Below are positions 1 to 10,803 of a DNA stretch of 64,000 nt, in pieces; position 1 is the stretch's first letter, and each line of letters opens with the position of its first letter. Origin of the DNA: Lolium rigidum (lineage: Eukaryota > Streptophyta > Magnoliopsida > Poales > Poaceae); NCBI RefSeq assembly GCF_022539505.1, contig NC_061510.1, positions 222,602,043-222,666,042 of the forward strand, given 5' to 3'. Position numbers and translations under genes: made by a program. Under the pieces are notes generated by a model that was not told where the DNA came from, ran no database searches, and saw only the letters and a program-made list of their open reading frames with translations.

Positions 1-275
1 ATATTCAATACCACAATAGTTTTTAAGGCTATTTTCCCATGAGCTATGTATTGCAAAGACAAGGAATGAAATTTTAAAGGTAGCACTCAAGTAATTTACT
101 TTGGAATGGCAGAGAAATACCATGTAGTAGGTAGGTATGGTGGACACAAATGACATAGTTTTTGGCTCAAGGTTTTGGATGCACGAGAAGTATTCCCTCT
201 GCAGAGTAGCAAGAGACCACAATACTAGCGAAACTAAAGCTCTATAGCTCTGGCAACCTCTGATATCTGACCAGC
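1..275 (-). repeat. Distal internal non-coding segment of element A
   Basis: Reverse-complement homology to element B at about 42215-42430 (the stretches around CCACCATACCTACCTACTAC and TAAAAACTATTGTGGTATTG). Homology ends near 206. Bases 207-275 have no counterpart in B and separate it from the CACTA terminus. No coding capacity. Confidence 0.7.
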
Positions 276-3012
276 ACTACAGGCAAAACTCGGACTAAAG
301 TGGCCGGCGGTAAGCCCTTCCAGGGTCACCTCGCGTTACCGCCGGCGAGTCGCATTAAAAGTGCCGGGGGTAGCCCACTTATCGCTGGCGAAGAGAGCCA
401 GAAGGCGCCGGGGATGTGTTGGGCCGCAAGGCGCATAGATGGGCCTCGTATTACCACCGGCGAAATGAGTTAGAAACGCCGGGGATAAGGCTAGTTACCG
501 CTGGCGAAATGAGTTAGAAGGTGCCGGGGGTAAAGTGGTCTTGCGTGAGCCACTCAGGCTGAAATTACCGCCAACGCTCAGTAGTAAATTTCGCCGGGGA
601 TAATATATTGGGGTCGGGCCCAAAATTACGGACCGTGAGACGAAACCCACCACAGCGACACCACTCTCCTCTTTTCCGCTCCCTCTCACCCACACCAGCC
701 CGAGCTCCCTCCACCGACAGCCGCCGGCCACCACGTCTCCTCACCTACGCCGCCGGCTGGCCTCCCCAGCCATCTTCCGTCGCCGTCTCGAGACCTCTCC
801 TACCTCCTCCTCCTCCCGGTTCTCTCCCGAGACCCCCCCCGTCCCTATTCTCGGATGGGATCCCAGCTTCGGCGCTCCATACCTGCCACCTGCCGGTCAA
901 ACTCGACATCGCCACCGTTCGACGAAGCTCCGGCGCCTTCCGCCCTGCCGAATCGCCCCCAATCGGCCCTCAACTGCGCCGCCGCGAAACCCTAGGTCGC
1001 CGGCCGGCGTCAAGGACGACGCAGGCCAGGCCACTCGCGGCTGGTCTTCCCTTCCTTGGTGCGGCCTATCTGCCCCGTCCGCTGAGCATGTGGGGAAGAA
1101 GCAGCAGGAGGGGATCCGAAGCCCTAGCATGTTGACTCTAGCAGCAGCTCCCTCTCGTGCTGCTCCGACGGCCTCAACCCTCCTCCTCGTCTCCTGCTCG
1201 GTGCTTGCACGTCCTCGACATGCTGCTGGTACCTAGTGAGCTCCCTCTCCTCCTCCTCCATCTATTCTTGCAAAATTTTGTATCTTTTGTCATCCATCTA
1301 TACGGTATGTGGTTGCTGTGATTGCAAGTGCGTTTTAAGTGTACATGGTAGACAGATTTCGGTTGTGTAGATGGACTAACTAAAGATTGATTTCGTTTTT
1401 GTTCTTGGGTAGATTCATTCACAGAATCTTGGAGTAGATTAGTAATGAATCTTAATCTTGGAGTAAATTGTTTCACGAGAATCGGTACAATCATGTTTCC
1501 TGAATCTTGGTGTAGTTGCATTGCGGTAGCTACTCCAATCTTTTACTTATTGGAGTATTGGTGTACTACTATAACTTGAGGAGTACTTGAACCTACTTGC
1601 ATTACATGTGCTACTGGAACTTGGATTTTTTAAAGTGAATTAGTTTCTCTCAAATACTCCCTCCGTACGGGTGGCTAGGTAATTCCTCTCGTTAGTGTTC
1701 CTAGTGTTCACATTCAGTTAAATAGTAATCCTACACTTCTCATTTTCTTGCACTATTTCAGTCATTGAAAGTACTGAAACACTAACAAAAGATTTTGCCT
1801 ATTTAACTGGAATTGAACAATACATGGGCAGTTGTTCCTAAAGTTGTTTGACAGTAGTGTCAATATCATAGTACTAATTAGAAATACTCAAGGTCCGAGC
1901 ATGTATTCTCGAGATGAAGCGTCACAAGAATTGGCAGAAATGTTTGTTTCTTTCAGGGGTCTTCCTTTTCTTATCACCACAGAGTAGACATGCATATTAT
2001 TTTCCAGCATCGGTTCACCTTGAAACTTAAAATGCTAGTTGTTTCACCATTGTTATGTGAAAGCCCGGTATTAGCTTATAGTAGAAACCCCATTTCTATG
2101 GATATGAAAATGTAAATCTTGCTAGGAGTATTAGCATGTACGAATAGGAACCTTGCTTTGCATTTGCTTAGGAATGGCTACTGCAGATTCCATCATCTCC
2201 GAACGCCACCAAAGGAAAGAATTCCGTAGGAAAAGGAACCTGTACAATTCGTTTGCAATTCTTTCGTTCCAAACAAGCCCTGCTGAACCGATTTTCTTAA
2301 CTCCATGTTATTTGCAGAAATACTGAATACACCATAGAAATTATACCTCCAGCATCTTGTTCATCTACTTTTTCATCAGGTGGAGTATGTTTGAGGTCTG
2401 GTCCAGAGGAGAAGAGAAGAATCACAGCAATCTGCGCAGTATCGTGCCGTGCCAGAGTAGAAGAGCAGAATCACATCGAGGCGCAGGTCCTGCCCGCTCG
2501 GAGTAGAAGAGCGAAGTTTGAACCATATGGTCGACTATCTACTATCTAGCCTTGTGTTATTGATGCATGCATGTTATGAACATTTTGGTACTTCCTATAT
2601 ACTGTGTATCTTCCCGTCATTCTAGTAATATTTGTTGTCTTACTGATGTGTGTCTTGTTGTCATCATTCTGTGTATATACTGTGTATTCTGGTGTATATA
2701 CAGTGTATTTCGAGATTTTTCTTTTTTTTTCTCCTGTTATTATTACCTCTGGCGAAATTTTAGATTACCCCTGGCGAGAAAGTAAGTGCCGGTGATACCT
2801 CGCGTTACCCCGGCGAATAGGCTAGGCGCCGGCGGTAACAAATACCGCTGGCGAATTGGAGAAGGTGCCGGCGATAAGTTGCAGTTACCACCGGCGAAAT
2901 AGAAGGCGCCGGGGATAATCCCTTACCACCGGCGAGGTGATCGCCGGCGAATGCGAAGGCGCCGGCGGTAGGCCAATCTGGTGCGCCGGTGGTAAGCTCT
3001 TTCCTAGTAGTG
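276..3012. mobile_element. CACTA-type DNA transposon 1 (non-autonomous)
   Basis: The termini are CACTACAGGCAAAACTC on the left and, read inward from the right, CACTACTAGGAAAGAGC. Both ends carry arrays of short subterminal repeats in which a CCGGCG core alternates with GCCGGGGGTAA- or GCCGGCGGTAA-like units (about 300-600 and 2755-2995), as CACTA elements have for transposase binding. The interior holds a GC-rich stretch (about 640-1140) resembling a captured promoter and first exon, then about 1.5 kb of AT-rich non-coding DNA. No transposase frame is visible, so it would need help in trans. The flanking triplets (CAG and GGC) do not match, so the left boundary is tentative. It splits element A. 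Confidence 0.7.
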
Positions 3013-4147
3013 GGCTTTGGCTAGCAAGGTTGTTTGAAGCAAACACAAGTATGAACCGGTACATCAGAACTTACATAAGAACATATTGCAAGCATTATAA
3101 GAATCTACACTGTCTTCCTTGTTGTTCAAACACCTCACCAGAAAATATCTAGACTTTAGAGAGACCAATCATGCAAACCAAATTTGAACAAGCTCTATGG
3201 TAGTTCTTCATTAATGGGTACAAAGTACATGATGCAAGAGCTTAAACATGATCTATTTGAGCACAACAATTGCCAAGTATCAAATTATTCAAGACAATAT
3301 ACCAATTACCACATGAAGAATTTTCTGTTTCCAACCATATAACAATGAACGAAGCAGTTTCAACCTTCGCCATAAACATTAAAAGTAAAGCTAAGAACAC
3401 CAGTGTTCAAATGAAACAGCGGAGCATGTCTCTCTCCCACACAAATAATGCTAGGATCCGATTTTATTCAAACAAAAACAAAAACAAAATCATACAGATG
3501 CTCCAAGTAAAGCACATAAGATGTGACGGAATAAAAATATAGTTTCACTAGAGGTGACCTGATAATTAAGTTGTCGAAGAAGAAGGGGATGCCTTGGGCA
3601 TCCCCAAGCTTAGATGCTTGAGTCTTCTTGAAATATGCAGGGATGAACCACGGGGGCATCCCCAAGATTAGAGTTTTCACTCTTCTTGATCCTATTGTAT
3701 CATCCTCCTCTCTTGACCCTTGAAAACTTCCTCCACACCAAACTCAAAACTAACTCATTAGAGGGTTAGTGCATAATCAAAAATTCACATATTCAGAGGT
3801 GACATAATCATTCTTAACACTTCGGACATTGCACAAAGCTACTGAAAGTTAGTGGAACAAAGAAATCCATCCAACATAGCAAAACAGGCAATGCGAAATA
3901 AAAGGCAGAATCTGTCAAAACAGAACAGTCCGTAAAGACGAATTTTTCAGGGGCACTTAACTTGCTCAGATGAAAAAGCTCAAATTGAATGAAAGTTGCG
4001 TACATATCTGAGGATCACGCACGTAAATTGACAGAGTTTTCTGAGTTACCTACAGACGGGGCTACTCAATTTCGTGACAGAAAGAAATCTGTTTCTGCGC
4101 AGTAATCCAAATCTAGTATCAACCTTACTATCAAAGACTTTACTTGG
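3013..4147 (-). repeat. Internal non-coding segment of element A
   Basis: Collinear in reverse complement with element B about 41090-42200, including the paired GGGGATGCC / GGCATCCCC words at 3587-3605 and 3654-3664 that are also at 41578-41657. No open frame above background; the short ORFs on both strands are unsupported. Confidence 0.75.
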
Positions 4148-4152
4148 CACAA

Positions 4153-5751
4153 TGATTGCGTGTAATACACACGTCCGTTGGGAACCCCAAGAGGAAGGTG
4201 TGATGCGCACAGCAGAAAGTTTTCCCTCAGTAAGAAACCAAAATTATCGAACCAGTAGGAGTCAAGGAGCACGTGAAGGTTGTTGGTGGCGGAGTGTAGT
4301 GCGGCGCAACACCAAGGATTCCGGCGCCAACGTGGAACCTGCACAACACAATCAAAGTACTTTGCCCCAACGTAATAGTGAGGTTGTCAATCTCACCGGC
4401 TTGCTGTAAACAAAGGATTAGATGTATAGTGTGGATGATGATGATTGTTTGCGAAGAACAGTAAAGAACAATTGCAGTAGATTGTATTTCAGATGTAAAG
4501 AATTGGACCGGGGTCCACAGTTCACTAGTGGTGACTCTCCCATAAGATAAACAGATGTTGGGTGAAGAAATTACAGTTGGGCAATTGACAAATAAAGAAG
4601 GCATAACAATGTACATACATATATCATGATGAGTACTATGAGATTTAATCAGGGCATTACGACAAAGTACATAGACTGCTATCCAGCATGCATCTATGCC
4701 TAAAAAGTCCACCTTCGAGGTTATCATCCGAACCCCTTCCGGTATTAAGTTGCAAACAACGAGACAATTGCATTAAGTATGGTGCGTAATGTAATCAACA
4801 CAAATATCCTTAGACAAAGCATCGATGTTTTATCCTTAGTGGCAACAGCACATCCACAACCTTAGAACTTTCGTCACATCGTCCCAGATTCAATGGAGGC
4901 ATGAACCCACTATCGAGCATAAATACTCCGTCTTGGAGTCACAAGTATCAACTTGGCCAGAGCCTCTACTAGCAACGGAGAGCATGCAAGAACATAAACA
5001 ACACATATGATAGATTGATAATCAACTTGACATAGTATTCAATATTCATCGGATCCCAACAAACACAACATGTAGCATTACAAATAGATGATCTTGATCA
5101 TGATAGGCAGCTCACAAGATCTAACATGATAGCACAATGAGGAGAAGACAACCATCTAGCTACTGCTATGGACCCATAGTCCAGGGGTGGACTACTCACA
5201 CATCGATCCGGAGGCGATCATGGCGATGAAGAGACCTCCGGGAGATGATTCCCCTCTCCGGCGGGGTGCCGGAGGCGATCTCCTGAATCCCCCGCGATGG
5301 GATTGGCGGCGGCGGCGTCTCTGGAAGGTTTTCCGTATCGTGGCTCTCGGTACTAGGGTATTCGCGACGAAGGCTTTAAGTAGGCTGAAGGGCAGGTCAG
5401 GAGGCGTCACGGGGGACCCACACGCTAGGGTCGCGCGGGCCCAAGCCTGGCTGCGCCGCCCTAGTGTGGCGTCGCCCCGTGGCCCCACTTCGTATCTCCC
5501 TCGGTCTTCTGGAAGATTCGTGGAAAAATAGGCCCCTGGGCGTTGATTTCGTCCAATTCCGAGAATATTTCCTTACTAGGATTTCTGAAACCAAAAACAG
5601 CAGAAAACAACAAGCGGCTCTTCAGCATCTCGTTAATAGGTTAGTGCCGGAAAATGCATAATAATGACATATAATGTGTATAAAACATGTGAGTATCATC
5701 ATAAAAGTAGCATGGAACATAAGAAATGATAGATACGTTTGAGACGTATCA
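4153..5751 (-). mobile_element. Solo LTR of the element A family, inserted in element A
   Basis: On the minus strand it reads TGATACGTCTCAAACG to CACGCAATCA. It is flanked by a perfect 5-bp target duplication CACAA (4148-4152 and 5752-5756). It lacks a primer site, internal region and second LTR, so it is a solo LTR left by LTR-LTR recombination. It is collinear with the 5' LTR of A at 6747-9887 apart from the Helitron there. The two host flanks join into sequence collinear with B at 41080-41100, which confirms the site. Confidence 0.9.
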
Positions 5752-5908
5752 CACAACAATGCAATAAAATAAAGATAAGGAGAGGTTTCTACAGTAGTAA
5801 CAACTTCCAAGACCCAAATATAAAACAAAAGTGAAGAAGTAAAATAATGGGTTGTCTCCCGTAAGCGCTTTTCTTTAACGCCTTTCAGCTAGGCGCAGAA
5901 AGTGTGAA

Positions 5909-6553
5909 TCAAATATTATCAAGATATGAAGCATCAACATTAGAGTTGGGAGTTTTCTCAACAATGCATTGTATCTTGTCTATGTAATTTTCAGAGGCTT
6001 CCCTTTCATTACTTTTAGGCTTACTATCCTCCTCAAATAAATTTTCAGGAACAATGCAATCAAAATTGTTTTCTAGTGCCTCATGCATTCCTATGAGCTT
6101 AAGAGGTATTGGTACTTTAATCTCCCCATCACAATTGGTTTTATTAGTGTACTTTAGCCTATCTTTTTCCAACTTTTCAAGGGTATTTGCAAAATTGGTA
6201 AAACACCCAAGCATCTTATATTTAATAAAGACTTTTCTAGCTTCTTTAGCTACATCACCAAATTCTTTAAGAAGGGTTTCTAAAACAGAATCTTTCTTTT
6301 CTCCTTCTTCCATATCACCGAGTGTAAGAAACATATGTTGCATTATAGGATTAAGATTAACAAATCTAGCTTCCAACATGTGTACTAAAGAGGCAGTAGA
6401 AATTTCATAAGTAGGAGCAAGTTCTGCCAAGTGTCTATCTTCAAAATCTTTAACTGTACTAACATGAGTGAAAAATTCTTCTATATTATCTCTTCCAATG
6501 ATAGACCCACGCCCTACCGGTATATCTTTCAGAGTGAACTTAGGAGGAAGCAT
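5909..6553 (-). CDS. ORF of non-autonomous retrotransposon A (unknown function)
   Basis: An open frame of 214 codons starting at ATG 6553, about 165 nt downstream of the primer-binding site of A, where gag would normally lie. The product is hydrophilic and acidic, mostly predicted helical, with a lysine/glutamate-rich middle (about residues 85-140) and no zinc knuckle, aspartic protease or RT motif. It may be a diverged gag-like protein or an unrelated ORF carried by a non-autonomous element. I do not recognise a named domain. Compared with element B, which shares the flanking non-coding DNA, the ORF is entirely different. The frame is undamaged, unlike most other transposon frames here. Confidence 0.6.
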   Translation of the reverse strand: MLPPKFTLKDIPVGRGSIIGRDNIEEFFTHVSTVKDFEDRHLAELAPTYEISTASLVHMLEARFVNLNPIMQHMFLTLGDMEEGEKKDSVLETLLKEFGDVAKEARKVFIKYKMLGCFTNFANTLEKLEKDRLKYTNKTNCDGEIKVPIPLKLIGMHEALENNFDCIVPENLFEEDSKPKSNEREASENYIDKIQCIVEKTPNSNVDASYLDNI

Positions 6554-6717
6554 GATGAAATAAACAAAAGGTAAATAAAGTAATGCAAGTAACTAATTTT
6601 TTTGTGTTTTTAATATAGAGAATGCAAACAAAGCAGTAAGTAAAGTAAAGTAAAGCAAGACAAAAACAAAGTAAAGAGATTGGATGTGGGAGACTCCCCT
6701 GGCAGCGTGTCTTGATC

Positions 6718-6746
6718 TCCCCGGCAACGGCGCCAGAAAAAGAGCT
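6718..6746 (-). other. Primer-binding-site region of element A
   Basis: Adjacent to the 5' LTR end on the minus strand lies a TCTGGCGCCGTTGCCGGGG stretch, the same site that follows the LTR of B (40041-40056) and the LTR fragment at 59462-59490. It marks the start of the internal domain. Confidence 0.75.
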
Positions 6747-7223
6747 TGATAACGCGTGAAGCACACGTTCGTTGGGAACCCCAAGAGGAAGGTGTGATGC
6801 GTACAGCAGCAAGTTTTCCCTCAGTAAGAAACCAAGGTTATTGAACCAGTAGGAGTCAAGGGCCACGTGAAGGTTGTTGGTGACGGAGTGTAGTGTGGCA
6901 CAACACCAGGGATTCCGGTGCCAACGTGGAACCTGCACAACACAATCAAAATACTTTGCCCCAACTTAACAGTGAGGTTGTCAATCTCACCGGCTTGCTG
7001 TAAACAAATGATTAAATGTATGGTGTGGAAAATGATGTTTGTTTGTGAAGAACAATAGAGAACAGAGTTTGCAGTAGATTGTATTTCAGATGTAAAAGAA
7101 TGGACCGGGGTCCACAGTTCACTAGTGGTGTCTCTTCGTTAAGAAATAGCATGTTGGGTGAACAAATTACAGTTGGGCAATTGACAAATAGAGAGGGCAT
7201 AACAATGCACATACATATCATGA

Positions 7224-8771
7224 CTAGGTGAATGCTCGTGCGTTGCTACGGTTTACTAACTTTAGACATAATACATACCTAAAAAAAGTTTAGAAATAAT
7301 ACATGCTGAATTTTTCGGTGGCAGGAGCTTGGCCGGTTCGGTAGATAAAACAAAAAGAATTAATCTAACAGATATTGTGGTGGCATATGCATATTATGCG
7401 ATTTGGTGGGAGCGCAAAACGTGTCACATTAAATCCCAAATAATTTAAAGGTTTTTAGAATGTTTGGTTTAAATCTAAGAAAAGATATTTGGGATAGTCA
7501 CAACCCAATATGCTACTCCATTTTAGTTTGTCAAATGGTTTAAACCATGGAATTGGATCAAGCGAATTTGTGTGGGCTCAGTGAAAATGCACAATTAGCT
7601 GATGGTGGCCGCTGTAAATGACAGAAATCGTACGGGCGTTCACACGATTGGCAGCACACGCACACAGACACACGTCCACAACCTAGTTCCGTGTCGGGCG
7701 TGTCATCCCGTGGGTGCACACACACGCACGCGACGTGTTGCTGCCCCCCATCTTCGTCTTCCACCTCACCTCTGTCTGGTCCCTTTCCCCAAATCAATAG
7801 GACTCTGTGTGCTCTCGTGACTTGACCGAACCTGCAGGCACCGGCCGGCGGCCTGATTCCACCACAATCAATTCCTCCCAGAAAGCAGGCGGTGCTATCC
7901 CCTCCCGTGAAGTCGCTAACCGCAGCAGCGGCTTGGTCGGATGGCGCCCTCCATCCTCTATCCCTTGATCTCATCTCCTTCCAACTCGACGGTGTCCTCC
8001 ATCCCTCGATCTTATCTTGGTCAAGCAGCGAAAGCAGTGGAACACCTCACCGTCGGGAATTCTGTAGCAATCAATACGACTACTTTATCCATCAAATTAA
8101 TCAAGGCAGCACTTGCCACTTCCGCCTTCACTACACGCCCACGTACCTCTACCATCTTCGCCCAAAGCGAAGCACCCCGCAACGAGCTCACCCAACAACC
8201 GGTACCAAAATACTGCAGCACTGATCTGCTTGTCGTTGACCACCGACGACATGTCCGAGGCGGCATCTGAGGAGTGAGCGACGACCAGCTCGGTGGCAGG
8301 GCCACCGGGGAATCTGGCCAGGTCGCGCTCAGTCTCCGGCGAGCTGGGGTTCGGCCGGCGTGACTGCGCTGATGCCCCTGACTACGGAGTCCCGCAGCTG
8401 TCGGACATCGTCGTTCGCTCCTCCGCGGCTAATTGGGCCGTCAGCCCAGCAGCGTCCCTGCAGCTTAAGCCGTCCGTCCAGACACGTCTTATCCTCCTTG
8501 TTCCCCTTCCGAGCCGACGGAGGGTCACACAGCTCGAGCCCGTCGGTTGCTTAACTTGTTGCTGCCCCGACGGAGATTGGATTACCGGTCTCGCAGCAGC
8601 GTGAGGCAGAGGAGGGTTAAAGAAAAAAACTCGCGATGGAGGTGAAGGGGAAAGAAGAAAATTTGAACCGGTCATGTGTTTTGGCGGTGGCATACTACCG
8701 TAATTTTTCCCAAATCGAGGTGCAATTTCAAAGCGACGTACCACGGTCTCATTGGCGTTTAATAGTAAAGA
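7224..8771 (-). mobile_element. Helitron-1 (non-autonomous), inserted in LTR of A
   Basis: On the minus strand it begins TCTTTACTATTAAA and ends GCATTCACCTAG, so it has the 5' TC and 3' CTAG ends of Helitrons. A degenerate hairpin (CGTAGCAACGCACG) precedes the 3' end. There is no target duplication: the host reads CATGA on one side and TGACT on the other, so insertion was exactly between A and T, and joining the flanks recreates the sequence seen in the solo LTR at 4630-4640. No Rep/helicase frame is present, so it is non-autonomous. The middle (about 7560-8610) is GC-rich and exon-like, probably cargo. Confidence 0.85.
7560..8610. other. GC-rich cargo of Helitron-1, possible captured gene pieces
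   Basis: This stretch is far more GC-rich than the AT-rich Helitron ends and has overlapping frames on both strands (7892-8270 plus, 8021-8305 minus), none with a convincing start or a domain I recognise. The minus frame has an amphipathic stretch with LINLMDKVVVLIATEF. Such islands in Helitrons are typically captured host exons; the donor gene cannot be named from sequence alone. Confidence 0.35.
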
Positions 8772-9887
8772 TGACTACTATGAGATTTAATCAGGGCATT
8801 ACGACAAAGTACATAGATCGCTATCCAGCATGCATCTATGCCTAAAAAGTCCACCTTCGGGTTAGCATCCGCACCCCTTCCAGTATTAAGTTGCAAACAA
8901 CAGACAGTTGCATTAAGTATGGTGCGTAATGTAATCAACACAAATATCCTTAGACAAAGCATTGATGTTTTATCCCTAGTGGCAACAGCACATCCACAAC
9001 CTTAGAACTTTCTGTCACTGCCCCGGATTCAATGGAGGCATGAACCCACTATCGAGCATAAATACTCCCTCTTGGAGTCACAAGTATCAACTTGGCCAGA
9101 GCCTCTACTAGCAACGGAGAGCATGCAAGAACATAAACAACACATATATGATAGATTGATAATCAACTTGACATAGTATTCCATATTCATCGGATCCCAA
9201 GAAACACAACATGTAGCATTACAAATAGATGATCTTGATCATGATAGGCAGCTCACAAGATTAAACATGATAGCACATGAGGAGAAGACAACCATCTAGC
9301 TACTGCTATGGACCCATAGTCCAAGGATGAACTACTCACACATCAGTCCGGAGGCGATCATGGTGATTAAGAGTCCTCCGGGAGATGATTCCCCTCTCCG
9401 GCAGGGTGCCGGAGGCGATCTCCTGAATCCCCCGAGATGGGATTGGCGGCGGCGTCTCTGGAACTTTTTCTGTATCGTGGCTCTCGGTAATAGGGTTTTC
9501 GCGACGGAGAGTATAAGTAGGCGGAAGGGCAGAGTCGGAGGGCTGACGAGGGGCCCACACCATAGGGCGGCACGAGCCCCCCTTGGCCGCGCCGCCTAAT
9601 GGTATGGCCACCTCATGGCCCCACTTCGTATGCTCTTTGGTCTTCTGGAAGCTCCGTGGAAAAATAAGACCCTGGGCATTGATTTCGTCCAATTCCGAGA
9701 ATATTTCCTTTGTAGGATTTCTGAAACCAAAAACAGCAGAAAACAGGAACTGACGCTTCGGCATCTTGTCAATAGGTTAGTGCCGAAAAATGCATATAAA
9801 TGATGTAAAGTGTGTATAAAACATGTGAGTATTGTCATAAAACTAGCATGGAACATAAGAAATTATAGATACGTTTGAGACGTATCA

Positions 9888-10803
9888 AAGGCCCATCCGT
9901 CCTCCTCAAGAACGGCCGCGTCGGCCTCGGAATCCAACTGTTTGATTTGTTCTAACAGGTGGAGTTTTTGCAATCTTTGTTCTTTACCCAGGTTTTTGCT
10001 CCAACCTCTCAGGTACTGTCTTAGGCCCCCAGACATGAAATGCCACCAATCCGTAACATCTCTTCCACCCACCGTACTTGCCAACCTATCCCAGGTGGAA
10101 GTGAAAACTTGAGGGAGCCCCTCCACCTCAAACCATCCAGATTCAAAGAAGAACCTGTTACTTCTAATTGGGTTATCCTCACCAGTGTCCAGGATCAGAG
10201 GGGTGTGGTCCGACCCACACTAGTTTCTGCACATACCGAACACAGAGGGAACCGAGGTTCCAGAGCCGAAGAGGTGAACACTCTATCAAGCACACTGCAA
10301 ACCGGGTTAAGCTGTCTATTTGTCAAGGTGAATCGCACCCCTGTGCGCGGGATTTCTCTGACCTCCCATTCCCCAATGGCCTCATTGAACATGTTAATCC
10401 TAGCCCAGTTCACCCGGTCGTTGCTTTTGTCCTCGTGGCTGCGGATGAGGTTGAAGTCACCTCCCAATATGAGGGGAAACTCAGAACGTGCAATTTTATT
10501 GGAGATCTCCTCCATGAAATCTCGAGAAAGGAATGATCAGCCGGGCAGATTATCTCCTCCAACATCGAACCGGCTCTCCCTCAGGCCAAAGAGCATGCCA
10601 CCTGATCTCCCATTCGCCGGGAGCCAATGCCAAATGAACTTTTCCCCAATCTCCAAGCTCCTGAGTTCCTGGTCAGTAAAGTCTTGTTTCACCGTTTCTT
10701 GTAGGCAAACCACATCAATGTAGTGGGTGCGGAGGTAGTCTTTGAGGAGAGTACGGCGCCCCCGATGGCCGAACCCCCTGATATTCCAGAAGAGGCACCG
10801 CAT
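9888..10803 (-). pseudogene. LINE-1 ORF2 fragment: apurinic-type endonuclease
   Basis: Starts at ATG 10803 and reads into the exonuclease/endonuclease/phosphatase fold of L1 ORF2, which nicks target DNA to prime reverse transcription. Visible motifs in order are LFWNIRGFG (N-terminal active-site Asn), CLQET (catalytic Glu), LGGDFN (Asp/Asn pair) and LDRVF near the end of the domain. The frame is broken by a stop at about 10537 and by further shifts before 10126. The distal frame (10126-9888) continues with the linker after the domain (LPQVFTSTWDRL). It ends where the LTR of A begins; RT is absent. The plus-strand frame at 10040-10723 is a shadow. Confidence 0.8.

Larger units (their letters stand above)
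1..9887 (-). mobile_element. LTR retrotransposon A (Gypsy-type, Sabrina-like, non-autonomous); 3' end outside window
   Basis: A minus-strand LTR element. Its 5' LTR (6747-9887) begins TGATACGTCTC and ends at TTATCA on the minus strand, followed at once by a TGGCGCCGTTGCCGG primer site, one 214-codon ORF (5909-6553) and a long non-coding internal region that runs off the left edge of the window. The same non-coding region, in the same order, occurs in element B (40944-42430), which shows that 1-206, 3013-4147 and 5757-5908 are one continuous internal domain split by later insertions. No gag, protease, RT or integrase motif is seen, so it must depend on a partner element. It is inserted in LINE-1 at 9888; the flanking five bases there are AAGGC. 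The family name is from memory and uncertain. Confidence 0.8.
6747..9887 (-). repeat. 5' LTR of element A (split by Helitron-1)
   Basis: Two parts, 6747-7223 and 8772-9887, together about 1.6 kb, match the solo LTR 4153-5751 along their length. The LTR starts TGATACGTCTC (at 9887) and ends TTATCA (6747). Neither part encodes protein; the frames at 7558-7974, 8759-8962 and 9336-9764 are shadows. Confidence 0.85.

Noticed and set aside
608..1135. 175-codon plus-strand frame in CACTA-1
   Set aside because: Proline/serine/arginine-rich product of GC-rich sequence with overlapping frames on the other strand; no domain. Treated as part of the transposon interior.
1660..1690. Stowaway MITE-like start (TACTCCCTCCGTACGG)
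   Set aside because: No matching inverted end followed by TA found nearby. The same holds for CTGCCTCCGTTTG at 60027.
10040..10723. 227-codon plus-strand frame
   Set aside because: Antisense shadow of LINE-1 ORF2, whose minus-strand motifs are clear.
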